13,383 nucleotides of DNA from JAZOTK01 sp045534775 (lineage in GTDB: Bacteria > Bacillota > Clostridia > RUG12999). A program made the position numbers and the translations under genes. The DNA is taken from positions 1-13,383 of the forward strand of contig JAZSKI010000054.1 in the NCBI GenBank assembly GCA_045534775.1, given 5' to 3'. Of the stretch, positions 1-7,398 are shown piece by piece. The notes beneath the pieces are model-generated. The model had not been told where the DNA came from, searched no databases, and saw only the letters and a list, made by a program, of their open reading frames with translations. Position 1 is the first letter of the stretch; every line of letters starts with the position of its first letter.

Positions 1-434
1 GTCTTATGCATTTTTGTATCATAGTTCCCGTTATACACAACATAAAAATCGTGTTCATCTTTTAATATAAGCTCAGCAGCTTTTGCATTAACCTGTTCAA
101 CGGTATCAAAATAAAAATAATCCATTTCACGTTCAAGATAAATTTTGGCAAGACTTGCATTTCCGTATGCTATGATAACAGGTCTCTTTCCCGCTCTTAT
201 AAGCGCATCAAAAATAGTATCTATAGTTATTACCGGTTTTTCATATGCCTTTATACCATGCACGTCAGGCTGAGCACCTGTGTACATAGAGCCGAAACAA
301 ACAGGTGTAACAGACGGCATTACCGTATACAGTGGTATTTCTATTTCGGTATGAGCTTTTGCAGTTTCAAAAAGGAATGGATATTTTTCATAAATCCATT
401 GCCCTAGTGCAGTAGTACTTGAACACAATATGCC
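1..434 (-). pseudogene. Alkaline-phosphatase/nucleotide-pyrophosphatase-like protein, partial and probably broken at its 5' end
   Basis: An open minus-strand frame runs from 434 off the left edge, about 144 codons. It contains MPSVTPVCFGSMYTG followed by AQPDVHGI. This resembles the nucleophile (Thr/Ser) and T/SG-x-x-P-x-x-HG signature of type I phosphodiesterase/nucleotide pyrophosphatase members of the alkaline phosphatase superfamily, which hydrolyse phosphate esters at a two-metal site. The later part (KRPVIIAYGNAS, DFYVVYNGNYDTKMHK) also fits such a fold. A TAA lies immediately upstream (437-435), and there is no ATG and no convincing ribosome site; TTG at 428 is the only early candidate. 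A second coding-like frame (541 to about 425, containing RLTPYEDDKLKEFKFKAYC) would join it if one TG dinucleotide were removed near 423-427. I therefore read it as a frameshifted remnant. The downstream half is outside the window, so the family is inferred from motifs only. Confidence 0.5.
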
Positions 435-670
435 TTAAATTTAAATTCTTTTAATTTGTCGTCCTCGTAAGGCGTCAGCCTAACTTTGTCCTTCGCATTA
501 AACTTATTATAAATTTTCCTGCATTTAAGGTCGAAGAGTTTTCAAATGAGAAATTTTGTTTTAGATAAAGAAAATTCAAGGATAATACTTTCGTATATCC
601 GTAGGGATTTCTGCAATATGAAGCATAATTTCTATTTAAAAACCATACGGGGTTCAACTCTCGAGTGCCT

Positions 671-702
671 AAGGATGAAATTCACTGTGGAATTTCATCC
701 TT
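671..702 (+). terminator. Perfect 13-bp hairpin, terminator-like on the plus strand
   Basis: AAGGATGAAATTC (671-683) pairs perfectly with GAATTTCATCCTT (690-702) around a 6-nt loop. The plus-strand side is followed by AATTTTCAATTTT, a weak T-rich tract. The minus-strand side has no T tract. No plus-strand gene lies upstream, so it is either the leftover terminator of a lost gene or part of the adjoining repeat element. Confidence 0.55.
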
Positions 703-711
703 AATTTTCAA

Positions 712-770
712 TTTTGCATTGTGTATCGGTCGCATTTCGGGTTGATGCCCATATCGACCCCTACACCGCA
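712..770 (+). repeat. Dispersed intergenic repeat, copy A
   Basis: About 59 bp that recurs in inverted orientation at 10681-10739, roughly four-fifths identical by eye. The shared core includes ATTTCGGGTTGATGC, then ATCGACCCCT and CACCGCA. Both copies directly follow a long AAGG...CCTT hairpin and the bases TTAATTTT. It has no coding potential that I can see. Confidence 0.7.
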
Positions 771-840
771 CAAACTGAGTTTATTAATAAAATGTTACAC
801 CCGGCCTGACAATCTGACGAGGCTTGGGTTAGTGCTTCAC

Positions 841-890
841 CAAGGGTCCCCCTTGTCTAAAGGGGGCTGTCAGCATAGCTGACCGATGGA
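841..890. repeat. Structured intergenic repeat with two adjacent hairpins
   Basis: CCCCCTT (848-854) pairs with AAGGGGG (860-866). Immediately after it, GTCAGC (869-874) pairs with GCTGAC (878-883) around ATA. This double palindrome resembles the small interspersed palindromic elements frequent in Oscillospiraceae genomes; that resemblance is from memory and not checked. There is no second copy in the window. Confidence 0.45.
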
Positions 891-901
891 TATGGGAAAT
901 A

Positions 902-2194
902 CTAATCCCTGACCCCTGACCCCTTTCTTATATCAAACATCCCATTCAGTACCACCCAGTTTTGGGGGAAGAAGCTGTTTACTGTCCAATAGGTGATTCC
1001 GCCCAGGTTATATTTATCTACCAGATTCAGCTTGGCTTTTATACTTCTTGCGTCCTCGAACCATACCACGTGACGCGTACCGTTTGCGGAGTTATAATAA
1101 AAATACGGTGTTTGTGCCGTTTCGTCAAATTCTATTTCCGCACCGCGGCTTACGGCTAAGCTTATGGCACCGCTGTTTGTTACCGTCCGTGCCGCCGTAC
1201 CTTCACGGTAAGGTATCGTCCAGTCGTAGCCGTAGTTCGGTATTCCCATCATAATTTTTTCAGAAGGTATCCTCCCTACTCCGTAGGCTATAACCTTTTC
1301 CACCTCGTTAATGGGAGCTACTGCCTGAGGCGGTCCGTAGGTATATCCCCATTCGTAGGTCATAAGAGTGACGAAATCGGCGGCGGCGCCTATTCTTTCA
1401 TAGTCGTGACCGCTGTACAAAAGTCCCTCCTGATTATCCCTCTGTTTAGGTGCAAGGGCTACCGATACCAGATACCCCAGAGAACGCATTTCTTCTGATA
1501 CCTCTTCGATAAAACGGGAATAATCATCCCTGTTTTCTGCCGGTATATATTCAAAATCAAAATCTACTCCCCTGTAATTTTTCTCACCTATTATCTCTTT
1601 TATATTGTTTATAAACTGCCTTTTTACGGTATTGTCTGTCAGAATTCTTACGGCAATATCGCCGTCAAAGCCCTTTTCCTGCGACAGATTTGTAACCGTC
1701 ATCATAGGTGCTGTTCCCGTATTAAGCGCGTTATCCACTATATATTTATCATAAAGAGGTTTTAAATTTCCCTCACCGTCAGCCTCATAGCTGAAAGGGT
1801 AAATATAAGTCAGATAAGGCAGAGTTTTCCTCAGAGTTTCGGGCGATATATTGGTATAGGCATAGCCGCCCACCGATATAGTCCCCACCTTGACGTTTCC
1901 TGACGGAACGGTTATGACCTGACCTGTCTGCAGGCTGTCCGGGTCTTCTATTTCCGGGTTATAGCTCAATATTCCTTCGGGCGTAGTACCGAAAATTCTG
2001 GCAATGCTGTAGATGGACTGTCCCTGTCTGACCGTATATTCCCGTCGACCTCCCGGTATTACAAGTGCCATTCCCTCAGGCAGATACATAAGTCCTTCAA
2101 TTCCGTTATCTCTCATTAATTCAGCGAGAGTCACTCCATATTCCATAGCTATGGAATATGGACTTTCTCCCCTTTGCAGGGTATGAATAAGCAT
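902..2194 (-). CDS. sleL: Spore cortex-lytic enzyme, LysM-LysM-GH18 (SleL/YaaH type)
   Basis: This is likely a spore peptidoglycan N-acetylglucosaminidase that trims cortex fragments during germination. The 430 residues match the SleL/YaaH layout and length. LysM 1 is at about 2-47 (HTLQRGESPYSIAMEYGV), LysM 2 at about 53-97 (YTVRQGQSIYSIARIFG), and a glycoside hydrolase family 18 barrel spans about 103-425. The catalytic signature is GVDFDFEY, with Asp211, Asp213 and the acid Glu215. There is no signal peptide, as usual for family members made in the mother cell and attached to the spore through LysM. The ATG at 2194 follows AAGGAGTG at a spacing of about 6, and a sigma-E-like promoter lies just upstream. 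The last residues (GSGVRD) after the family-like ending FDIRK come from a GGGGTCAGGGGTCAGGG repeat, so the C-terminus was apparently extended by repeat DNA. It is monocistronic in this window. A vegetative GH18 autolysin is the alternative. Confidence 0.85.
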   Translation of the reverse strand: MLIHTLQRGESPYSIAMEYGVTLAELMRDNGIEGLMYLPEGMALVIPGGRREYTVRQGQSIYSIARIFGTTPEGILSYNPEIEDPDSLQTGQVITVPSGNVKVGTISVGGYAYTNISPETLRKTLPYLTYIYPFSYEADGEGNLKPLYDKYIVDNALNTGTAPMMTVTNLSQEKGFDGDIAVRILTDNTVKRQFINNIKEIIGEKNYRGVDFDFEYIPAENRDDYSRFIEEVSEEMRSLGYLVSVALAPKQRDNQEGLLYSGHDYERIGAAADFVTLMTYEWGYTYGPPQAVAPINEVEKVIAYGVGRIPSEKIMMGIPNYGYDWTIPYREGTAARTVTNSGAISLAVSRGAEIEFDETAQTPYFYYNSANGTRHVVWFEDARSIKAKLNLVDKYNLGGITYWTVNSFFPQNWVVLNGMFDIRKGSGVRD

Positions 2195-2213
2195 ATAATC
2201 ACTCCTTCGACTA

Positions 2214-2242
2214 ATTATATGGTTTTGCTTTTTAAAATATTA
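2214..2242 (-). promoter_or_regulatory. Putative sigma-E promoter of the sleL-type gene
   Basis: On the minus strand, TAATATT (2242-2236) is separated by exactly 14 nt from CATATAAT (2221-2214). The Bacillus sigma-E consensus is KMATATT, 14-15 nt, CATACAMT, so only one position of the -10 differs. In B. subtilis, yaaH is transcribed by sigma-E in the mother cell, which supports the match. The leader would be only some 13 nt long and would start near the ribosome site. Confidence 0.55.
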
Positions 2243-2276
2243 CTTTTCATATTGGCATTTGTATATAGATATATTT

Positions 2277-2463
2277 ATGGAGGTGCTTATAAATATAACT
2301 CCTTTCAAAGGTCTGAAAGACAGCGGAGAATAACGGTCAGGCTACTGTTTTGAAAGATGACAAACCTGCTTTTCTGCTTATTGACCTTGACTCAAGCTCC
2401 TGCTTTGACATTACGGACGAGAAAAAATTTGATTTTTTTTGTAAAAAATATATTGACAAATGA
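2277..2463 (+). pseudogene. Frameshifted relic resembling a Phd/YefM-type antitoxin
   Basis: ATG at 2277 opens MEVLINITPFKGLKDSGE and stops at 2331-2333. The +1 frame, open from 2317, continues as NNGQATVLKDDKPAFLLIDL and ends at TGA 2461-2463. Joined, they look like one small protein of about 60 residues. The pattern (I-x-x-F-x-KG, then NGQATVLK-x-x-KPAFLLIDL) resembles Phd/YefM antitoxins, in which a short N-terminal part is followed by a 'VxKNNKPxxVLI' strand. The normal helix-rich segment between the two parts appears deleted. There is no ribosome site and no toxin partner, and its 3' end overlaps the -35 box of the leu promoter. The family call is from pattern memory and is weak. Confidence 0.35.
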
Positions 2464-2481
2464 AAAAAATCGCGGTATACT
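2453..2481 (+). promoter_or_regulatory. Sigma-A promoter of the leu T-box/leuACDB operon
   Basis: A perfect -35 TTGACA (2453-2458) and the -10 TATACT (2476-2481) are separated by 17 nt. A T- and A-rich stretch lies upstream. Transcription would start near 2488, just before the T-box Stem I. Confidence 0.85.
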
Positions 2482-2487
2482 ATTCTT

Positions 2488-2776
2488 AACAGGTTAATAA
2501 ATTCAAATAAAGGCTGTGACGAAGAATGTCGGGCAAATGAGGCTTTTGAGAGAGTTGGCGGGTGGTGTGAGCCGACAGGGATTTTGCTTTGTGACTCTCC
2601 CTTCCGAGCTGAAGAGGTGAACCCTTAAGTAGTCTCTTTCGTGTATGCTACGTTAGTGCAAAAGGGCTTGTTGGAGCCTGAAGGGGCATTGGATTTACCG
2701 GTGCAATTTGAGTGGTACCGCGAGTGTAGTTGTATATTACGCCCGTCTCAAAATTTTTATTTTGGGGCGGGCTTTT
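2488..2776 (+). ncRNA. T-box leader, leucine specifier (CTC)
   Basis: This is a tRNA-sensing riboswitch. The canonical T-box motif GAGTGGTACCGCG is at 2710-2722. Stem I closes with GGCT/AGCT (2512-2515 with 2607-2610) and GAAG/CTTC (2521-2524 with 2601-2604). The distal part shows AGAGAGTTGGCGGGTGGTG. The three bases one nucleotide 5' of CTTC are CTC (2597-2599), a leucine codon, which fits the leu operon. The antiterminator forms TTTGAG (2707-2712) with CTCAAA (2747-2752). Those same bases lie in the terminator stem, so the two folds exclude each other. Uncharged tRNA-Leu should allow readthrough. The base after the specifier is C where a purine is usual. Confidence 0.93.
2741..2776 (+). terminator. 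T-box conditional terminator before leuA
   Basis: GCCCGTCTCAAAAT (2741-2754) pairs with ATTTTGGGGCGGGC (2759-2772), with two G-U pairs and a TTTT loop, followed by TTTTCT. Its left arm is shared with the antiterminator. Confidence 0.9.
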
Positions 2777-2824
2777 CTAAACTTCCATCGTGTCCGTTTC
2801 AAAGCTGTGAAGGAGGAGAACTTT

Positions 2825-4501
2825 ATGATGGACAGTACAAAATACAGGGTTGGATATTTTGTTCCGCCCGGTGAGAACACAGATTGGGTAAAGAAAGACC
2901 ATATCGACAAGGCTCCCGTTTGGTGCAGTGTTGATATGCGTGACGGAAACCAGGCACTTATTATCCCTATGAGCCTGGAGGAAAAGCTGGAATATTACAA
3001 GATGTTACTTAAGGTTGGGTTTAAAGAAATCGAGGTTGGGTTTCCTGCGGCATCGGATACGGAGTTTGAGTTCCTTCGGACTCTTATTGATAATGATATG
3101 ATTCCCGATGATGTGACTATTCAGGTGCTGACCCAGTGCCGCGAGCATATTATAAGGAAAACCTTTGAAGCCTGTAAGGGTGCGCCAAGTGCCATTATTC
3201 ATTTCTATAACTCGGTTTCTCTTGCACAGCGTGAACAGGTGTTCAAAAAATCCCGGGAGGAAATCAAACAGATTGCTGTTGACGGTGCAAGGCTTGTTAA
3301 AAGGCTCGCTTCCGAGTATGAGGGGAATTTTAGGTTTGAATATTCCCCCGAAAGCTTTACGGGAACAGAACCCGAATATGCGTTGGAGGTTTGCAATGCG
3401 GTTCTGGATGTTCTTGAGCCTTCCCGGACCAATAATGTAATTATAAACCTGCCCGTTACCGTTGAGATGAGCCTGCCTCACGTTTATGCGAGCCAGGTTG
3501 AGTATATGGACAAAAACCTGAAATATCGGGAATTTGTAACTATTTCGCTTCATCCCCATAACGACAGAGGTACGGGCGTCGCGGATACGGAGCTTGCACT
3601 CCTTGCCGGTGCGGACAGGGTTGAAGGAACCCTTTTCGGTAACGGCGAGCGGACGGGTAATGTGGATATTATAACCCTTGCTATGAATATGTATTCCCAC
3701 GGCATAGACCCCGGGCTTGATTTTTCAAATATGAATGAGTTAGTGGAGAAATACGAAAAATGCACGAGAATGCACGTTTCTGACCGCGCTCCTTATGCGG
3801 GAGATTTGGTGTTTGCGGCGTTTTCGGGCAGTCACCAGGATGCTATTGCAAAGGGTCTGAAATACAGAGCCAGGAAAAAGCTCCACCAATGGTCGGTTCC
3901 CTATATTCCCATCGACCCCAGGGATATTGGCAGAACCTATGATGCAGATGTAATCCGTGTTAATTCTCAAAGCGGCAAAGGCGGTATCGGTTATCTTCTC
4001 GAACAGACCTACGGCTATGTACTGCCCGCAAAAATGCGTGAGCATTTAAGCTATCTCTGTAAAACCGTTTCGGACCGCGAGCATAAAGAGCTTAAAGGTG
4101 ATGAGGTGTTGCGTATCTTTAAAGAAAATTATCTTAACAATGAGTGTAAAATCAAGGTTACGGACTTTGAATTTGAACGCGAGAATGATATTGTAAAAAT
4201 TGATATTACCTTTGAACAGGGCGGCGTTGAGACCGAAATGCAGGCCGAAGGTAACGGTTCACTTAACGCAATAAACAACGCTCTCAAGAGCTATACGGGC
4301 AAGGAATACACCCTCCAGGTGTTCTCCCAGCACAGCATGCAGGGTAAAGGCTCGGAAAGTGTGGCGGCATCATATATCGGACTTGAAACCAAGGTCGGCG
4401 AAATGTTCTGGGGTGCGGGAACGGATACCGACGTTATCAAGGCTTCAACCAACGCTCTTTTATCCGCATTTTCCAATATGACAAAAGGAGGTAATCTCTG
4501 A
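2825..4501 (+). CDS. leuA: 2-isopropylmalate synthase, yeast/class-II type
   Basis: It condenses acetyl-CoA with 2-oxoisovalerate to 2-isopropylmalate, the first committed and leucine-inhibited step of leucine synthesis, in the cytosol. It has 558 residues from ATG 2825, with AGGAGG eight bases upstream. The frame stays open to 2708, but that part is the T-box antiterminator, so I reject the longer start. The HMGL-like TIM barrel has WCSVDMRDGNQAL (about 33-45, metal-binding Asp40) and LHPHNDRGTG (metal ligands His243 and His245), then GNGERTGNVD. The C-terminal part from about 430 fits the LeuA dimer regulatory domain. The length and the linker insertion fit the LeuA type described for yeast and many Clostridia, not the short bacterial type. 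The stop overlaps the leuC start (TGATG). It is the first gene of leuACDB. Confidence 0.95.
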   Translation: MMDSTKYRVGYFVPPGENTDWVKKDHIDKAPVWCSVDMRDGNQALIIPMSLEEKLEYYKMLLKVGFKEIEVGFPAASDTEFEFLRTLIDNDMIPDDVTIQVLTQCREHIIRKTFEACKGAPSAIIHFYNSVSLAQREQVFKKSREEIKQIAVDGARLVKRLASEYEGNFRFEYSPESFTGTEPEYALEVCNAVLDVLEPSRTNNVIINLPVTVEMSLPHVYASQVEYMDKNLKYREFVTISLHPHNDRGTGVADTELALLAGADRVEGTLFGNGERTGNVDIITLAMNMYSHGIDPGLDFSNMNELVEKYEKCTRMHVSDRAPYAGDLVFAAFSGSHQDAIAKGLKYRARKKLHQWSVPYIPIDPRDIGRTYDADVIRVNSQSGKGGIGYLLEQTYGYVLPAKMREHLSYLCKTVSDREHKELKGDEVLRIFKENYLNNECKIKVTDFEFERENDIVKIDITFEQGGVETEMQAEGNGSLNAINNALKSYTGKEYTLQVFSQHSMQGKGSESVAASYIGLETKVGEMFWGAGTDTDVIKASTNALLSAFSNMTKGGNL

Positions 4502-5763
4502 TGGGAATGACAATGACACAAAAAATTTTAGCCGCCCACGCAGGTCTTGACTCTGTTACGGCAGGTCAGCTTATAAAGGCGAAGGCAGATATTGTTTTAG
4601 GAAACGACATCACAACTCCCGTTGCAATAAACGAGTTTAAAAAAGCGGGATTTGACGGGATTTTTGACAAAGACCGTATTGCCATCGTTTTAGACCATTT
4701 TGTACCCAATAAAGATATAAAAGCCGCCGAACAGTCCGGGGTCTGCAGGGATTTTGCCCGCAGTCACTGTATCAGCCATTTCTATGATGTTGGTAAAATG
4801 GGTATTGAACACGCTCTTTTGCCCGAACAGGGGGTTGTAACCGCAGGTGACCTGATTATCGGTGCGGATTCTCATACCTGTACCTACGGCGCTCTCGGAG
4901 CTTTTTCAACAGGTGTAGGGTCAACGGATATGGCGGCAGGTATGATGGCAGGTACGGCGTGGTTTAAAGTCCCCTCTGCCATAAGCCTTGAGCTGACGGG
5001 CAGTCTTGCCTCAAACTGTAGCGGAAAAGATGTAATTTTACATATAATCGGTAAAATCGGTGTTGACGGCGCTCTTTACAAAAGTATGGAATTTACCGGT
5101 GAGGGCATCAAAGCTCTTTCTATGGACGACAGACTTTGTATCTGTAATATGGCAATAGAGGCAGGCGCTAAAAACGGCATCTTCCCCGTTGACGAAATTA
5201 CGACAGAATATATGAAGGGTCGCTGTGAAAGACAGCCCATTATCTTCGAGGCGGATAAGGACGCGGAGTATGAACAGGTAATTAGAATTAACCTGTCGGA
5301 AATAAAACCTACAGTAAGCTGTCCCCATCTTCCCGAAAACACTAAAAATGCGGATGAGCTTTCGGATATAAAAATAGACCAGGTGGTCATCGGCAGCTGT
5401 ACCAACGGACGTATGGAGGATATGGAAGCCGCCTATAGAATTTTGAAAGGCAACAAGGTTGCAGACGGCCTTCGCTGTATCATCATCCCTGCCACTATGC
5501 AGATTTACCGCGATTGCGTGGAAAAAGGCTATGTTACCGCTTTCATAGACGCAGGTGCCGTTGTTTCAACCCCAACCTGCGGTCCCTGCCTCGGCGGATA
5601 TATGGGAATCCTGGCGGCAGGCGAAAGATGTGTTGCAACCACTAACCGTAACTTTGTCGGCAGAATGGGTCACGTAGACAGCGAGGTATATTTAGCAAGC
5701 CCCCAAACCGCCGCCGCCAGCGCAATCAAAGGATATATTACACCATATAAGGGGGAGAAATAA
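4501..5763 (+). CDS. leuC: 3-isopropylmalate dehydratase large subunit
   Basis: With LeuD it isomerises 2- to 3-isopropylmalate through an aconitase-type [4Fe-4S] cluster. The 420 residues match the shorter LeuC/HacA type common in archaea and Clostridia (about 420 against about 465 for the E. coli type). Cluster cysteines are visible as GSCTNGR (Cys300) and TPTCGPCLGG (Cys360 and Cys363), and GADSHTCTYGALG is present. The ATG overlaps the leuA stop by one base and follows AAAGGAGGT. An internal ATG at 4507 is also possible. The leuD ATG follows the stop codon directly, which suggests translational coupling of the two subunits. Confidence 0.95.
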   Translation: MGMTMTQKILAAHAGLDSVTAGQLIKAKADIVLGNDITTPVAINEFKKAGFDGIFDKDRIAIVLDHFVPNKDIKAAEQSGVCRDFARSHCISHFYDVGKMGIEHALLPEQGVVTAGDLIIGADSHTCTYGALGAFSTGVGSTDMAAGMMAGTAWFKVPSAISLELTGSLASNCSGKDVILHIIGKIGVDGALYKSMEFTGEGIKALSMDDRLCICNMAIEAGAKNGIFPVDEITTEYMKGRCERQPIIFEADKDAEYEQVIRINLSEIKPTVSCPHLPENTKNADELSDIKIDQVVIGSCTNGRMEDMEAAYRILKGNKVADGLRCIIIPATMQIYRDCVEKGYVTAFIDAGAVVSTPTCGPCLGGYMGILAAGERCVATTNRNFVGRMGHVDSEVYLASPQTAAASAIKGYITPYKGEK

Positions 5764-6252
5764 ATGAATACAAAAGGTAAGGTTTTTAAATACGGCGATA
5801 ATGTTGATACGGACGTTATCATTCCTGCAAGATACTTGAATACCCCCAATGCGGCGGAGCTTGCACTCCATTGTATGGAGGATATTGATGCCTCCTTTGT
5901 GAAGCAGGTTCAAAAAGGCGATATAATGGTGGCAGGTCGGAATTTCGGTTGCGGTTCATCCCGCGAACACGCACCTCTTGCTATAAAAACCTGCGGCACA
6001 GGCTGTGTGATTGCCAAAAGCTTTGCGAGGATTTTTTACCGTAACGCCATAAATATAGGACTGCCTATTTTAGAATGTGACCAGGCGGCGGAGGAGATTT
6101 CCGCAGGCGACGAGGTTTCCGTTGATTTTGATACGGGCAAAATTACCAATATCACAACGGGGAAAACCTATCAGACTCAGCCCTTCCCTGAATTTATACA
6201 GAATATTATAAAATCGGGCGGGCTTCTGGCATCTCTTAAGGAGGCGGAATAA
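5764..6252 (+). CDS. leuD: 3-isopropylmalate dehydratase small subunit
   Basis: This is the swivel-domain partner of LeuC. The 162 residues have the typical short LeuD length. Characteristic motifs are GDNVDTDVIIPARYL near the N-terminus and GRNFGCGSSREHAP, the substrate-binding loop of aconitase-family small subunits. AGGGGGAGA precedes the ATG, inside the end of leuC. The stop TAA overlaps the leuB ATG as TAATG. Confidence 0.95.
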   Translation: MNTKGKVFKYGDNVDTDVIIPARYLNTPNAAELALHCMEDIDASFVKQVQKGDIMVAGRNFGCGSSREHAPLAIKTCGTGCVIAKSFARIFYRNAINIGLPILECDQAAEEISAGDEVSVDFDTGKITNITTGKTYQTQPFPEFIQNIIKSGGLLASLKEAE

Positions 6253-7331
6253 TGAATAAAAATATTGCGGTAATCCGCGGTGACGGAATAGGACCCGAAA
6301 TTATAACTCAGGCGATTTCGGTTCTTGACAGGCTTGCAGAAATTTACGGTCACAGCTTTACCTATACCGATGTAGATATGGGCGGCTGTGCCATTGATAA
6401 ATACGGCGAGCCCCTCCCCGAATCGGAGCTTTTAAAATGTCTCAGCTCCGACAGCGTGCTTCTCGGCGCTGTAGGCGGGGATAAATGGAACGATGTGCCG
6501 GGAGATATGCGTCCCGAAAAAGGGCTTTTGAAGCTTCGGGCGGGTATGGGTGTTTATTCCAATAACCGACCCGCAAAAATCTGGCATCAGCTTGCCTCCG
6601 CCTCGCCCCTTAAAGAGGAAATTGTGGAAAAGGGTATTGATTTTATCATAGTCCGCGAGCTTATCGGCGGAATATATTTCGGCGACCATAAAACCGAAGC
6701 GGGCACCGCAACGGATGTACTGAAATACAGCGAAAGCGAAATTGAAAGAATAGGCAGAATAAGCTTTGAAACTGCTATGAAACGCAGAAAAAAGCTCTGT
6801 TCTGTGGAAAAAAGCAATGTCCTTGATTCCTCCCGGCTCTGGAAAAAGGTTATGCACCGTCTGGCGGCGGAATATCCCGAGGTTGAGCTTTCCGATATGC
6901 TTGTAGATAACTGCGCTATGCAGATTGTGAAAAATCCGTCTCAGTTTGATGTTATTGTGACCGAAAATATGTTTGGCGACATTCTCTCAGACGAAGCCTC
7001 TATGATAACAGGGTCAATCGGTATGATACCCTCTTCGAGTCTCGGTTCAACACCGGTGGGTCTTTACGAGCCTATTCACGGCTCTGCTCCCGATATTGCA
7101 GGAAAGGATATTGCAAATCCTGTGGGAACAATTCTCTCGGCCGCTATGATGCTGCGCTACAGCTTTGATATGGAAAAAGAAGCCGCCGCAATAGAAAATG
7201 CGGTGTCGCAGGTATTGGACGAAGGCTACCGCACCGCTGATATTATGCCCCAAACCGAAAAAGAAGCGGCAAGCTGCGTGAAGGTTTCCTGCTCTTTTAT
7301 GGGAAAACTGATTGCAGATAAATTGTCCTGA
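6252..7331 (+). CDS. leuB: 3-isopropylmalate dehydrogenase
   Basis: It oxidises and decarboxylates 3-isopropylmalate to 2-oxoisocaproate with NAD+. The 359 residues match the family. The N-terminus is IAVIRGDGIGPEI. The substrate-recognition stretch EKGLLKLR fits the E-x-x-LL-x-x-R pattern that separates LeuB from isocitrate and tartrate dehydrogenases, followed by NNRPAK. RELIGGIYFG and the metal-binding ENMFGDILSDEAS are present, and the cofactor region includes EPIHGSAPDIAGK. AAGGAGG lies just upstream. It is the last leu gene. No terminator hairpin is visible between its stop and the next promoter, so leu transcripts probably run into the second T-box. Confidence 0.95.
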   Translation: MNKNIAVIRGDGIGPEIITQAISVLDRLAEIYGHSFTYTDVDMGGCAIDKYGEPLPESELLKCLSSDSVLLGAVGGDKWNDVPGDMRPEKGLLKLRAGMGVYSNNRPAKIWHQLASASPLKEEIVEKGIDFIIVRELIGGIYFGDHKTEAGTATDVLKYSESEIERIGRISFETAMKRRKKLCSVEKSNVLDSSRLWKKVMHRLAAEYPEVELSDMLVDNCAMQIVKNPSQFDVIVTENMFGDILSDEASMITGSIGMIPSSSLGSTPVGLYEPIHGSAPDIAGKDIANPVGTILSAAMMLRYSFDMEKEAAAIENAVSQVLDEGYRTADIMPQTEKEAASCVKVSCSFMGKLIADKLS

Positions 7332-7363
7332 TGAAAAAATTTGAAAAAAATTTGAAAAAATAC

Positions 7364-7392
7364 TTGACAAATAAAAATTAGTGGAGTATAAT
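7364..7392 (+). promoter_or_regulatory. Consensus sigma-A promoter of the isoleucine T-box operon
   Basis: A perfect TTGACA (7364-7369), a 17-nt spacer and a perfect TATAAT (7387-7392). Upstream, the phased A-tracts of a repeated TTTGAAAAAA motif (about 7340-7360) look like an UP element. Unregulated, this should be a very strong promoter, which suits control by downstream attenuation. Confidence 0.92.
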
Positions 7393-7398
7393 GATATT

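Larger units (their letters stand above)
435..901. other. 467-bp intergenic stretch of relic and repeats
   Basis: No intact gene is visible between the phosphatase relic and the LysM-GH18 gene. From left to right it holds a short coding-like relic on the minus strand (about 425-541), a perfect hairpin (671-702), one copy of a dispersed repeat (712-770), and a double-hairpin structured repeat (about 848-883). The open frame at 475-657 on the minus strand has no ribosome site and no recognisable motif, and it overlaps the relic in another frame, so I do not call it a gene. Confidence 0.6.

Noticed and set aside
475..657. 60-aa minus-strand open frame as a small gene
   Set aside because: It has no ribosome site or recognisable domain, and the better coding-like frame in the same DNA is the phosphatase relic.
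640..670. tRNA-like GGGGTTCAACTCTCGAG sequence
   Set aside because: The arms beside TTCAACT do not pair as a T-arm, and no anticodon or acceptor stem can be built around it.
2708..2824. Longer reading of leuA starting at 2708
   Set aside because: These 39 codons are the T-box antiterminator/terminator region. The strong ribosome site AGGAGG at 2811 fits the ATG at 2825, which gives the normal family length.
3005..3700. 231-aa open frame on the minus strand inside leuA
   Set aside because: It lies wholly within a well-supported gene, has no ribosome site or motif, and is explained as a shadow of leuA codon use.
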